Part shown: one piece after another, positions 26,823-35,427 of the stretch | Position numbering within the stretch: position 1 is the stretch's first letter | Layout of the letters: every line of letters starts with the position of its first letter | From: Bradyrhizobium mercantei | Lineage (GTDB): Bacteria; Pseudomonadota; Alphaproteobacteria; Rhizobiales; Xanthobacteraceae | DNA length: 64,000 nucleotides | Reading direction: 5' to 3' | Assembly (NCBI RefSeq): GCF_001982635.1 | Contig: NZ_MKFI01000003.1 | Span: forward strand, 124,001 to 188,000 | Translations under genes and position numbers: made by a program | The notes under the pieces: model-generated | What the model was told of the DNA's origin: nothing | Databases searched by the model: none | Seen by the model: only the letters and a program-made list of their open reading frames with translations

Positions 26823-27861
26823 CGTCTCCCTGCGCAACGTCAACAAGCGCTTCGGCGCGGTGGAAGCCGTCCGCGACCTCTCGCTGACGGTGAGCGACGG
26901 CGAGTTCCTGGTCCTGCTCGGGCCGAGCGGCGCCGGCAAGACCACGACGCTGCGGCTGATCACCGGACTGGAGAGCCCGGATACAGGCTCGGTGATGATC
27001 GACGGGCACGACGTGACGCACGATCCGCCCGGCTCGCGCGACATTGCGTTCGTGTTCCAGCAATATTCGCTGTATCCGCATCTCACGGTCTACGACAATC
27101 TGGCGTTTCCGCTGCGCTCTCCGGCGCGACGGGTGGCGGAGCCGATCATCCGCAAGCGCGTCGAGCAGACCGCGGAGCTGCTGCATATCGCAGGCAAGCT
27201 GAACAACCGCGCCACCCGGCTATCCGGTGGCGAGATGCAGCGGGTGGCGATCGGCCGTGCCCTGGTCCGCGATCCCTCGATCTATCTGATGGACGAGCCG
27301 CTGTCCTCGCTGGACGCAAAGCTCCGCAGCGAACTACGGCTCGAACTGAAGCGGATCCAGATCGAGCTCGGCGCGACCATCCTCTATGTTACGCACGATC
27401 AGGTCGAGGCGATGACGATGGCCTCGCGCATCGGCGTGATCAAGGACGGCCGGTTGCTTCAGCTCGGCACGCCGCGGGAGATCTACGAAAGCCCGTCCAG
27501 CAGCTACGTCGCCTCGCGGCTCGGCACGCCCCAGATCAACTTCCTGCCGGCGCGCCTGCTCTCCGACGTCGCGATGCCGCCGGGAACCGAGACGGTCGGC
27601 ATTCGCACCGAGCATCTACAGCTCGCCGCGCGCAATGGCGGCCAGATGGTCGGCCGCGTGCATCGGGTCGAGCACCTCGGCGAGCAGAATCATATTCATC
27701 TGGACTATAAGGGCGAAACGCTGGTGACGCTGGCGGATCCGCATCAGCCGCTGCAGGCCGGCCAGGAGGTCGACTTGCATCTGGTACATCCGTTGTGTTT
27801 CGACCGTGCGGGGCAGCGCATTGCCGCGGCGGGTCATGAGAGGGGCGAGAGGATCGGATAG
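26815..27861 (+). CDS. ABC transporter ATP-binding protein (second of two)
   Basis: A 348-residue ATPase homologous to the preceding one. Walker A is GPSGAGKTT, the signature LSGGEMQRVAIGRA, Walker B YLMDEPLSSLDAKL, with VTHDQVEAMTMASRIG for the switch region and a C-terminal TOBE domain (VGIRTEHLQLAARNG). Both catalytic sites look intact, so neither subunit is obviously degenerate. Its stop is immediately followed by the dhaL start codon, tying transport to dihydroxyacetone phosphorylation. Confidence 0.9.
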   Translation: MADVSLRNVNKRFGAVEAVRDLSLTVSDGEFLVLLGPSGAGKTTTLRLITGLESPDTGSVMIDGHDVTHDPPGSRDIAFVFQQYSLYPHLTVYDNLAFPLRSPARRVAEPIIRKRVEQTAELLHIAGKLNNRATRLSGGEMQRVAIGRALVRDPSIYLMDEPLSSLDAKLRSELRLELKRIQIELGATILYVTHDQVEAMTMASRIGVIKDGRLLQLGTPREIYESPSSSYVASRLGTPQINFLPARLLSDVAMPPGTETVGIRTEHLQLAARNGGQMVGRVHRVEHLGEQNHIHLDYKGETLVTLADPHQPLQAGQEVDLHLVHPLCFDRAGQRIAAAGHERGERIG

Positions 27862-28485
27862 ATGTCGGTGCCATCAGAGACATTGAAGTCGTTGGTCAAG
27901 GCGGCCGCAGAGCAGGTCATCGCCAGCGCGCCGGAGCTGACGAGCCTCGATCAGGCGATCGGTGACGGCGACCACGGGACCAACATGAAGCGCGGTTGCG
28001 AGGCCGTGCTCGGCAAGCTCGATGCGATCTCGGCGCAGCCGCTCGACGAGGCGCTGAAGATGATCGGCAAGACCCTTGTCATGACGGTCGGCGGCGCCTC
28101 CGGGCCGCTCTATGGCAGCTTCTTCCTTGCCGCCGGCGAGGCGCTGTCGCACGACAAGCAGCTGCCTGACGATCTCGCCGATGTGTTCGGCAGCGCCGTG
28201 GATGCGGTGAGCGCGCGCGGCCGCTCGCATGTCGGCGAGAAGACGATGCTGGATGTGCTGGTTCCGGTGCTGGAGACGTTGAAGACGGCGGCCGGCCAGC
28301 CGGATCTGATCGCGCGGGTGCGCACCACCGCGGCCGAGGCGGTCGAGCGGACGGTGCCGATGCAGGCCACCAAGGGGCGCGCCTCGTTCCTCGGCGCCCG
28401 CAGCGTCGGGCATGTCGATCCCGGCGCGCGGTCGAGCTGCGTGCTGGTGCAGGCGGTGTGCGCGGGCCTGGAGGCACGCCCATGA
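27862..28485 (+). CDS. dhaL: Dihydroxyacetone kinase ADP-binding subunit DhaL
   Basis: A 207-residue all-helical subunit that holds a permanently bound ADP used as phosphoryl relay. The Mg-binding aspartates Asp30, Asp35 and Asp37 sit in LDQAIGDGDHGTNMKRG, and the GGASGPLYGSFF loop that binds nucleotide follows at about 74-85. In PTS-type kinases DhaM rephosphorylates the ADP on DhaL, and DhaL passes phosphate to dihydroxyacetone on DhaK. It starts one base after the ATPase stop and overlaps dhaM by four bases. Confidence 0.92.
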   Translation: MSVPSETLKSLVKAAAEQVIASAPELTSLDQAIGDGDHGTNMKRGCEAVLGKLDAISAQPLDEALKMIGKTLVMTVGGASGPLYGSFFLAAGEALSHDKQLPDDLADVFGSAVDAVSARGRSHVGEKTMLDVLVPVLETLKTAAGQPDLIARVRTTAAEAVERTVPMQATKGRASFLGARSVGHVDPGARSSCVLVQAVCAGLEARP

Positions 28486-28874
28486 CCGACACCGTAGGGA
28501 TCGTGATCGTCTCGCATTCCAGCGACATCGCCAAGGGAACCGCCGACATGGTGCGGCAGATGGTCGGCAGCGAGGTCAAGGTGGCGTTCTGTGGCGGCAA
28601 TCCCGATGGCGGATTGGGCACCAGCGTGCCGCTGATCATCGACGCCATCAATGCCGCCTGGTCGCCGAAGGGCGTCGCGGTGCTGGTCGATCTCGGCGGT
28701 GCCGAGACCAACAGCGAAATGGCGGTCGAGATGCTGGAGTCTGCGCGACGCGATCTCGTTGTCGTCTGCAACGCGCCGATCGTCGAGGGCGCCGTGATGG
28801 CGGCGACCGAGGCGGCGGGCGGTAGCTCGCTGGCCCAGGTCAAGGCGGTGGCCGAGGAACTCTCTGCCGACTGA
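28482..28874 (+). CDS. dhaM: PTS-dependent dihydroxyacetone kinase phosphotransferase subunit DhaM (EIIA domain only)
   Basis: A 130-residue EIIA-Man-like protein opening TDTVGIVIVSHSSDIAKG, where His12 is the phospho-accepting residue. NPDGGLGTS and VLVDLGGAETNSEMA follow as in DhaM. In E. coli DhaM this domain is fused to HPr and an EI fragment; here it stands alone and those partners are the next two genes. Start at the ATG overlapping the dhaL stop. Confidence 0.9.
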   Translation: MTDTVGIVIVSHSSDIAKGTADMVRQMVGSEVKVAFCGGNPDGGLGTSVPLIIDAINAAWSPKGVAVLVDLGGAETNSEMAVEMLESARRDLVVVCNAPIVEGAVMAATEAAGGSSLAQVKAVAEELSAD

Positions 28875-28897
28875 GATGTCGGCGATGCGATGAATGG

Positions 28898-29209
28898 ATG
28901 ATGAGCATGCTTGATAGAGCGGACGGACAGAACTTCACCGGCAATGTGCGGCTGGTGCATGCGGTCGGCATGCACGCGCGCCCGGCGGTCAAGCTGACCA
29001 AGCTCGCCAAGAAGTTCCAGGCCCAGATCTCGGTGCGGGTCGCCGGTGCGCCGGAGTGGATCAATGCCAAGAGCGTGGCCAAGATCATGGCGATGCGCGC
29101 CGCGCACGGCAGCACGATCGAGATCAAGGCCTCCGGCAGCGATGCCGAGGCCGCCGTCGCGGCCCTGGTCGATCTGGTCGCCAGCGATTTCCCGGATGGA
29201 GCAGGCTAG
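28898..29209 (+). CDS. HPr-family phosphocarrier protein
   Basis: A 103-residue HPr with the active site GMHARPAVKLTKLAKKF (phospho-accepting His26) and a C-terminal VDLVASDFPDGAG. The regulatory serine region is NAKSVAKIMAMRAAHG. It should carry phosphate from the enzyme I encoded next to DhaM. Two in-frame ATGs (28898, 28901) are possible starts. It is separate from the PTS-Ntr HPr that rhizobia normally encode elsewhere. Confidence 0.9.
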   Translation: MMSMLDRADGQNFTGNVRLVHAVGMHARPAVKLTKLAKKFQAQISVRVAGAPEWINAKSVAKIMAMRAAHGSTIEIKASGSDAEAAVAALVDLVASDFPDGAG

Positions 29210-29210
29210 C

Positions 29211-30830
29211 ATGCAGGGCGGCGCTGCAGGATCGGCCTACCGCGGCAGGACCGCCTCGATCGGCTTTGCCCATGGTCCGCTGGTCCGCGTCGATGCGGGC
29301 GCGGGCGGCGAGCGGGTCGCCGGTACGCTGGTCGAGGAGGCGCTCGCCTTGCGCAAGGCGATCGATCTCGCGAGCGGGCAGATCGCCGATCTTGCCGCCA
29401 CCGCCGGCGGCGAAGCCGCGCAGATCCTCGAATTCCAGGTCGCGTTGCTGGAGGATGAGGATCTGATCGAGATGATCTTCGCGTCGATCGGCGAGGGGCG
29501 TCCGGCCGACGTCGCATGGCGTTCGACGCTCGACGAGCAGATCGCGGCGTACAATTCGGCCGAAGACGAATATCTGCAGGCGCGGTCGTCGGATCTTGCC
29601 GACCTGCGCGATCGCGTGGTCCACATCCTGCGCGGCGACCAGGGCGAGCCGCTCAAGATTCCGAGCGGAGGCGTCGTCTGCGCCGACGATCTGCCGCCGT
29701 CGCGCTTCCTGGAGATCGACTGGTCCGGCGGCGGCGGCCTGGCGTTGCTGCACGGCAGTCCGACCAGCCACGTCGCGATGCTGGCGCGGGCGCGCGGCAT
29801 CCCGATGGTGGTGCAGCTCGGCGCCATTCCGGATGCCGGCGCCACCGCGCTGCTCGACGGCGAGGGCGCGACGCTGGAGCTCGACCCCAGCGCCGAGCAG
29901 GTGCGCATCTTCGAGAAGCGGCGCGAGAGCCACCGCAAGAGCCGGGCATCCGCCCGCGCGATCCTGCGGCGGCCGACCGCCTCGTGGCGCGGCGAGCACA
30001 TCAAGCTCCTGATCAACATCCAGCGCGTCGACGATCTTGAGCATGCCGACGCGCAATATGCCGACGGCATCGGCCTGATGCGGACGGAATTTCTGCTCGC
30101 CGGGCAGGGCGCGCTGCCGGATGAGGAGACCCAATTCCAGGCCTATGACGCGGTGTTGCGCTGGGCCGGCCAGCGGCCCGTCACGATCCGCACCTTCGAT
30201 GCCGGCGGCGACAAGCCGGTGCCCGGCTTTACGTTCGACGGCGAAGCCAATCCATTCCTCGGCGTGCGCGGCCTGCGGCTTTGTCTCGCCCGGCCCGAGG
30301 TCTTTGCGGTCCAGCTTCGCGCGCTGGCCCGCGCCGCGGTGCATGGCAATCTCAAGGTCATGTTCCCGATGGTGACGCAGGCCGACGAGCTCGAGGCGGG
30401 ACGGAAGCTGTTCGCCGACGTCGTGCAGCGCTTGCAGGCGGACGGCATTGCCGCGATGCTGCCGGAGCTCGGAATCATGGTCGAGGTTCCGGCGGCGGCA
30501 CTTGCGGTCTCGAGCTTCAAGGCGGCGTTCTTCTCGATCGGCTCGAACGATCTCGCGCAATATGTCCTGGCCTGCGATCGTTCCAACGGAGCTCTTGCCC
30601 CCCTGATGGACCCTCTGCATCCCGCAGTGCTCGAATTGATCGCGCGGACGGCGGAGCACGGCCGCCGCGCCGGCATCAGTGTCAGCCTGTGCGGCGACAT
30701 GGCCGGCGATCCGCGCTGCCTGCCCGCGCTGCTCAACTGCGGGCTGCGCGAATTGTCCGTGAATGCCTCGGCGCTGGCCCAGATCAAGCAGACCATCGAC
30801 CGGCTGAGCAGCGGAGGCAGTGTTGGCTGA
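29211..30830 (+). CDS. Phosphoenolpyruvate-protein phosphotransferase (PTS enzyme I)
   Basis: A 539-residue enzyme I that takes phosphate from phosphoenolpyruvate onto His187 in LLHGSPTSHVAMLARA and hands it to HPr. The PEP-binding barrel shows GIGLMRTEFLL, IMVEVPAAAL, SIGSNDLAQYVLACDR and the conserved CGDMAGD cysteine loop. There is no GAF domain at the N-terminus, so this is not PtsP of the nitrogen PTS. An in-frame ATG at 29196 would add five residues and overlap the HPr gene. It completes the PEP-to-dihydroxyacetone relay. Confidence 0.92.
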   Translation: MQGGAAGSAYRGRTASIGFAHGPLVRVDAGAGGERVAGTLVEEALALRKAIDLASGQIADLAATAGGEAAQILEFQVALLEDEDLIEMIFASIGEGRPADVAWRSTLDEQIAAYNSAEDEYLQARSSDLADLRDRVVHILRGDQGEPLKIPSGGVVCADDLPPSRFLEIDWSGGGGLALLHGSPTSHVAMLARARGIPMVVQLGAIPDAGATALLDGEGATLELDPSAEQVRIFEKRRESHRKSRASARAILRRPTASWRGEHIKLLINIQRVDDLEHADAQYADGIGLMRTEFLLAGQGALPDEETQFQAYDAVLRWAGQRPVTIRTFDAGGDKPVPGFTFDGEANPFLGVRGLRLCLARPEVFAVQLRALARAAVHGNLKVMFPMVTQADELEAGRKLFADVVQRLQADGIAAMLPELGIMVEVPAAALAVSSFKAAFFSIGSNDLAQYVLACDRSNGALAPLMDPLHPAVLELIARTAEHGRRAGISVSLCGDMAGDPRCLPALLNCGLRELSVNASALAQIKQTIDRLSSGGSVG

Positions 30831-31245
30831 CATGGCGGCCGATGAAGCGCCCGAAGCCGGCGCCGTTGCGGTCTACAAGCGCATCTTCAAGGAAGTGCTG
30901 GAGAGCCGCCCGTCCGGCATGCGGCTGCGCCTCGCCCATGCCATGGGCAAGAACCGCTCTTTCGTCAGCCAGATCAGCAACCCGGCCTATCCGGTGCCGA
31001 TCCCGGTGCAGCATCTCAACACGATCTTCGATGTCTGCCACTTTCCGCCGCAGGCCAAGACCGCCTTCTTGCGCGCCTATGCCCGCGCGCATCCACGCCG
31101 CGTCGGCCGGCTGAGCGAGGGATCGCATGAGCGCACGCTGACGCTGCATCTGCCGGATCTCGGCAGCGCAAAGCGCAATGCCGAGCTCGACACCCTGCTC
31201 CAGGAATTCACGCGGCGCCTGATCGGCATCATGCGGGAAAAATAG
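30820..31245 (+). CDS. Small HTH-like protein inside the Dha operon
   Basis: A 141-residue soluble protein. The region GMRLRLAHAMGKNRSFVSQISN (about 34-55) has the spacing of a helix-turn-helix of the XRE kind, followed by PVQHLNTIFDVCHFPPQAK. The C-terminus is helical and charged. Starts at GTG 30820, TTG 30823 (five bases after GGAGG) and ATG 30832 are all in frame; the TTG has the best ribosome-site spacing. Placed between enzyme I and dhaK, it may be a regulator of the operon, possibly responding to the phosphorylation state (inference). Confidence 0.65.
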   Translation: MLADMAADEAPEAGAVAVYKRIFKEVLESRPSGMRLRLAHAMGKNRSFVSQISNPAYPVPIPVQHLNTIFDVCHFPPQAKTAFLRAYARAHPRRVGRLSEGSHERTLTLHLPDLGSAKRNAELDTLLQEFTRRLIGIMREK

Positions 31246-31280
31246 GCGAAAACGCCGGACCGACGAAGCGGGAGGACACC

Positions 31281-32264
31281 ATGAAGAAGTTCATCAATGC
31301 GGTCGACAACGTGCTCGGCGAAAGCCTCGACGGCTTCGCGGCCGCGCATGCCGATCTGGTCACGCTGGGCGCCGAGCGCAAATTCGTTCGCCGCCGCGAG
31401 CTGAACCGCAACAAGGTCGCGCTGGTCTCGGGCGGCGGCAGCGGGCATGAGCCGCTGCATGCCGGCTTCGTCGGCCACGGCATGCTGGATGCCGCCTGTC
31501 CCGGACAGGTGTTTACCTCGCCGACGCCGGACCAGATCGTCGAGGCCGCGCAGGCGGTCGCGGGCGATGCCGGCGTGCTGTTCATCGTCAAGAACTATGC
31601 CGGCGATCGCATGAATTTCGAGATGGCGGCCGAGATCGCGGAAGGCAAGACCGCCACCATCGTGACCGATGACGATGTCGCGGTCGAGAAATCGACCTAC
31701 AGCATCGGGCGCCGCGGCGTTGCCGGCACCTTGATCGTCGAGAAGATCGTCGGCGCGGCCGCCGAGAAGGGCGCCGATCTCAAAACCTGCGTGGCGCTCG
31801 GCGAGCGGGTCAACGCGCGGACCCGTTCGATGGGCGTGGCGCTGACCAGCTGCACGGTGCCTGCCGCGGGCACGCCGACCTTCGCGCTCGGCGAGGACGA
31901 GATGGAGATGGGCGTCGGCATCCACGGCGAGCCGGGCCGCCGCCGCGTCAAGCTCGCAGCGGCGGACGCAATCGCATCGGAAATGACGACCGCCATTGCG
32001 GAGGATCTCGCTGCCCCCGCCGGCTCCGAGGCGCTGCTGCTGGTCAACGGCTTCGGCGGCACGCCGACCATCGAGCTCTATCTGATGTACAATGCGGCAC
32101 GCCGCATGCTCGAGCAGCGCGGCCTGCGCATCGCCCGCTCGCTGGTCGGCAGCTACGTCACCTCGCTCGACATGGCCGGCTGCTCGCTCACGGTGAGCCT
32201 GCTCGACGCCGAGACATCCGCGTTGTGGGACGCCCCGGTCCGCACGGCCGCATTGAAATGGTGA
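31281..32264 (+). CDS. dhaK: Dihydroxyacetone kinase substrate-binding subunit DhaK
   Basis: A 327-residue subunit that binds dihydroxyacetone covalently as a hemiaminal on His215 in MGVGIHGEPGRRR. The substrate pocket also shows SGGGSGHEPLHAGFVG (about 50-65) and GDRMNFEMAAEIAEG. Product is dihydroxyacetone phosphate for glycolysis/gluconeogenesis. It follows the HTH-like gene by 35 bp and closes the operon. A separate DhaK and the PTS genes upstream identify the PEP-dependent, not ATP-dependent, kinase type. Confidence 0.93.
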   Translation: MKKFINAVDNVLGESLDGFAAAHADLVTLGAERKFVRRRELNRNKVALVSGGGSGHEPLHAGFVGHGMLDAACPGQVFTSPTPDQIVEAAQAVAGDAGVLFIVKNYAGDRMNFEMAAEIAEGKTATIVTDDDVAVEKSTYSIGRRGVAGTLIVEKIVGAAAEKGADLKTCVALGERVNARTRSMGVALTSCTVPAAGTPTFALGEDEMEMGVGIHGEPGRRRVKLAAADAIASEMTTAIAEDLAAPAGSEALLLVNGFGGTPTIELYLMYNAARRMLEQRGLRIARSLVGSYVTSLDMAGCSLTVSLLDAETSALWDAPVRTAALKW

Positions 32265-32402
32265 GAGTTGGGGCTGGCGGCAGCACGAAACTTCGTTGAG
32301 CCAGTCCGCCTTCGCCAAGGCTACGGCGGGACAGCCTTCGCTGCTTCGCATGGATAGAATTGCGTCTGGCTTGCCAAGCCGTCGCTGCGAAGCAGCGAAG
32401 GC

Positions 32403-32417
32403 TGGTGCCCCTGGCCG
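32403..32417 (-). other. Candidate attachment-site core (tRNA 3'-end copy)
   Basis: The minus strand reads CGGCCAGGGGCACCA, the form of a tRNA 3' end with acceptor strand, discriminator A and CCA. I recall tRNA-Leu genes that begin GCCCCTG and end with this sequence. No tRNA body is attached, so it would be the short duplicated att copy left by integration. The identity is from memory. Confidence 0.4.
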
Positions 32418-32860
32418 ATAACAGATTAGTGAAATAACCATTTGATTTATCATACGATTTCATCTTCGATCGGCGCCAATACCGACAGGAATACCGACAA
32501 ACTGACGCGCGCGTTAGCTGCAAAAAATAAATGCGGGCTCCCTGGCAGCAGGCACGCGCCATAGCAGTGCCATCTGCGTGATCTCCTCGACCGGAATCGA
32601 GCCTTGGCTCGAGATCGTAGCGGATCGACCTAGATGATATATCGTGAGGTTATCGAGGGGCGGCCTGTCAGGCTTATCACCTCCATGTCGTCCCACGATA
32701 CCGAGCGAAACACTCACCCTCGTGCCGGACGATTTCGGGAGTTTTTTTACTGCCGGGCGCGAGACTGGCGCCGAACGGGGCAACAAAGCGCGCTGATCTT
32801 CGATCTACTAGACGTCCATCGACAACGGTGTGCCGAACACATTGAACAATGCCGCGCCGG

Positions 32861-33106
32861 TCACGGGCTGCGTTCTGGCGTTGCGGCGGCCACGGCGCAT
32901 ACGGCTTCCGCGTGACCGATGAGATGCTCCTCAACGAAGATGACGCGATCGATGGTGGTGTGATGGAAGCCCAACTCACCCACGACTCGGAGAAAAATTG
33001 TCGATGATGGTAAGAGGTGGTGCGGCACCGTCTTCGCAAGCGCCAGAAGAACAATATCCGCTGCACCTATATCGTGCCGTCTATTCGGCCGAACATATGC
33101 GTCCAA
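32861..33106 (-). pseudogene. Decayed or unidentified open frame beside the excisionase-like gene
   Basis: A minus-strand frame from a TTG at 33106 encodes about 81 residues with protein-like composition (DIGAADIVLLALAKTVPHHL, FLRVVGELGFHHTTIDRVIF). The same frame is open upstream to about 33200, overlapping the excisionase-like gene, but without a good start codon. I do not recognise it. It may be the remains of a larger gene. Confidence 0.3.
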
Positions 33107-33168
33107 TACCGCATTGATCTGATCGCTCGACGGCTCGCGCGACGACGCGCCGCTGCGCAGATCGGCGG

Positions 33169-33378
33169 CTAACCTACTCTCGTTTCTACCCTTGGCAGCG
33201 AAGCGTGATAGTCATCAACGCTATCGAGGTCGATCATGGTTTTGCCTCCCATCTTGTAAGCTCTGATTTTGTCGCGGGCGATCAGCTCATAAGCCTTCGT
33301 CCTTCCAAATTTGCCGTAGCGGCAGCCATCCTTGAATTCGACGAGCCGACGCCGCTTATTGCTATCGTTGTCAGCCAT
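33169..33378 (-). CDS. AlpA/excisionase-like HTH protein
   Basis: A 69-residue DNA-binding protein from the ATG at 33378 (MADNDSNKRRRLVEFKDG). YGKFGRTKAYELIARDKIRA is a winged-helix MerR-like recognition region and KMGGKTMIDLDSVDDYHAS its wing and tail, as in excisionases and AlpA-type recombination directionality factors. These factors promote excision of integrative elements. No integrase gene is visible in the window; it may lie beyond the other end. Confidence 0.65.
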   Translation of the reverse strand: MADNDSNKRRRLVEFKDGCRYGKFGRTKAYELIARDKIRAYKMGGKTMIDLDSVDDYHASLPRVETRVG

Positions 33379-33924
33379 GGTACCTGCATGCGCTTCAATG
33401 ATCTCTGCCGCAACCGGATCAAGCCTGCCGAACCGCATCTGCTGCTAAAAGGATATTCGAAGGGCGTAGTAAGAATGGAAACAATGGCGAACAGCTTGGA
33501 CGGACTCCTATGGCGGAATACGTCTCCACAAGGTTCGGTTTAGAACGCTTGAATGCAAACAGTTCAAAGGCAGTCGTCCAGTCTAGAGGCAGCGCAAAGC
33601 CTTTGCCGACAAACAGCGTTGTCGATCTCTCTAAGAGACTTATCGAATCGCTGAACTGTCCTCGTGAGACGGACCTCGGAAGTTTCCTCTGGGCCGGCCC
33701 CCGGACAAGCAAAGATCGCGGGACAGTTCACTCCTAATTCTTGAAAAGTTCGGCGAACGGATCTAGATTCGGGCAATGCCGCCTTCGTCGGCTAGGCCGC
33801 TGCCTTGGCAAAGGACTTTTGGTCCAACGACTATTCTTCCACTTAGTTCTCGCGACCGATTCCCCTCATTCGGCCGATGAGACGAGCAGCGCGTCTTGAC
33901 CCGGCCGAGATGAAGGACGTTCGC
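33379..33924. other. Intergenic region without recognisable gene
   Basis: About 540 bp between the divergent excisionase-like gene and the next plus-strand gene. Short open frames exist (for example 33510-33737) but lack a ribosome site or protein-like composition. It probably contains the two divergent promoters; I could not place them confidently. Confidence 0.4.
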
Positions 33925-35031
33925 ATGTTCTCGACGCTCGAAGGCGCGAAGAAATTCGCCAAGAATCTCAATTCGTTGTTCGAAGACAGCGGGATCATTT
34001 TTCCGCTTAATCGCTGCCAGAAGGCCGCCGCGATCGCGGGTGGCTTTCGAGATTGGCACGACCTCAGCAGATCGATGGCAGGGTCGGATCGACCCGTCGA
34101 TCCTGGCGCATTTCGCCGCAGGCTGATCGCGTCTCTGCCCCAGCCATGTTGGATACCAGTATTGTTTTGGTTGGATGAGGGGAAACTGGAAACAGCGGAT
34201 GGCGACGGACTCTCGCACAACTACTATCGCGCCGTCGTGCCCTACGTTTTCTCGTCTTCTGTCATTCACCGAAGCAAGTCCGCTCTGCTTCGGCGTGGCT
34301 CTGGTCCGGGACAGCGGTTGCGGGAATCGATGGTCGTCTCGCTCTTGCTCGGAGGAAAAGGCAGCAAGAGATTGATCCCGCACCTCGAGCCGGACACCTT
34401 AGCGCTCGTCGTTTCCGGCGACACGACACGTCTTTTCGGCATCGATGCAGAGCATCCTCGGTTCGAGAAGGATTTAGCCTCTCTCGTGGCGGCCGGCATA
34501 TTCGAGTACGAAGACGGAATCCTGCGAGTTCTGCCCGCGGACAAGGACGAGGTCGCCGAGCACGCTGCCAGAGGGTTCACCGACCGCGCGCAGTATTTCG
34601 CAGGCATCGGCGGCGACGAGGCGGTCGAAGCTCTTGCCGTCGCGCTCTCCGCAACCGGAGTCGAGCAGGGTATGCGTGTGGCGGAAGCAGTCGTCGGAAA
34701 AGGTTCGGAGACGCACCTCACGCCGTCGGGGCCCGTTCTCGAGATGTTGTCCAAGCTTGCAGGGGATGGACAACTGATTGCCGTTTCCCGGGCTTGGCGC
34801 GTGTTCTCGATGATCCATCCAGAGAGCGCCAACTTCGTGCGCGAGTCGGTGCCGGCGAAGATCTCGTCACTCTATCTTCTCCGCAACCGCGGGATCGATG
34901 CCGACAAGATCGTCGAGTGGATGTCGACGAGATCGGAATGGGCGGAAGAAGTGAAGGCTGCCCTACACGATCCGGTACGCTTCAAGAGCACCGTCGACGA
35001 GATGGCCGACTCGATAGAGGCGGCGCGCTAG
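33925..35031 (+). CDS. Unknown cargo protein with glyoxalase-associated-type N-terminus
   Basis: A 368-residue soluble protein. The first 45 residues (LEGAKKFAKNLNSLFEDSGI then QKAAAIAGGFRDWHDLSRS) resemble the short helical domain attached to glyoxalase-related and other accessory proteins, with the GFRDWHDL motif. The rest is unrecognised; it contains HLEPDTLALVVSGDTTRLF and a helical C-terminus. AAGGA seven bases upstream supports the ATG at 33925 over in-frame ATGs at 33877 and 33910. It lies alone between the excisionase gene and the SMC-like ATPase gene, with 396 bp before the latter. Confidence 0.55.
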   Translation: MFSTLEGAKKFAKNLNSLFEDSGIIFPLNRCQKAAAIAGGFRDWHDLSRSMAGSDRPVDPGAFRRRLIASLPQPCWIPVLFWLDEGKLETADGDGLSHNYYRAVVPYVFSSSVIHRSKSALLRRGSGPGQRLRESMVVSLLLGGKGSKRLIPHLEPDTLALVVSGDTTRLFGIDAEHPRFEKDLASLVAAGIFEYEDGILRVLPADKDEVAEHAARGFTDRAQYFAGIGGDEAVEALAVALSATGVEQGMRVAEAVVGKGSETHLTPSGPVLEMLSKLAGDGQLIAVSRAWRVFSMIHPESANFVRESVPAKISSLYLLRNRGIDADKIVEWMSTRSEWAEEVKAALHDPVRFKSTVDEMADSIEAAR

Positions 35032-35427
35032 ACGACGGGTCTTGCGACGCGTTTTTCCATACGGCCGGTGGGAGAACCAAGAGCGTGGTCGCAGCGGCAT
35101 GTGCAATCGCGCGCATTCGTACTTGCTATGTTCGATCCTATAGATGAACGATGGACCGCTTGGCCCGTCGATAGACGGGTAGACGAGACAAACAAACCAA
35201 CGCGAGGTCGATGGCCAAAACACGCTTGCGCCTCGATTGACAACCCGCTGCGCAACTCGCACGGAGGCAATTGGCGATCGCTATTCGGGGTCGGAGATGG
35301 CATGTAGATGAAAATACGGGGATTTCTGGCCATTCCAATGTGGCCGCCTATCGAGGTAGGATTTTGCAGGGACGACTCGACTCGTGGCTTTGGCAGTCGG
35401 GCCTCTTAAGGCAAGAAGGGACAGTTC
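35032..35427. other. Intergenic region before the ATPase-kinase operon
   Basis: No convincing gene; short frames on both strands have no recognisable content. The region presumably holds the promoter of the three-gene unit starting at 35428, but I found no clear -35/-10 pair. Confidence 0.4.

Larger units (their letters stand above)
32265..33168. other. Junction region with gene debris between core genome and mobile element
   Basis: No intact gene is visible over about 900 bp. The left part carries short inverted repeats (CGAAGCAGCGAAGGC and its complement near 32330-32400). An AT-rich stretch at 32417-32465 follows, then a 10-bp direct repeat AATACCGACA at 32478-32487 and 32490-32499. The right part contains a possible decayed frame on the minus strand (see 32861). 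I read this as the left edge of the integrated element. Confidence 0.5.

Noticed and set aside
29124..30833. 569-residue open frame antisense to enzyme I
   Set aside because: A shadow caused by high GC; enzyme I has all active-site motifs in the other strand.
32677..33066. 129-residue minus-strand frame in the junction region
   Set aside because: Composition is unlike a real protein and no ribosome site is present; the overlapping frame at 32861-33106 reads more sensibly.
35068..35307. 79-residue frame before the SMC-like ATPase gene
   Set aside because: No ribosome site and unconvincing composition.
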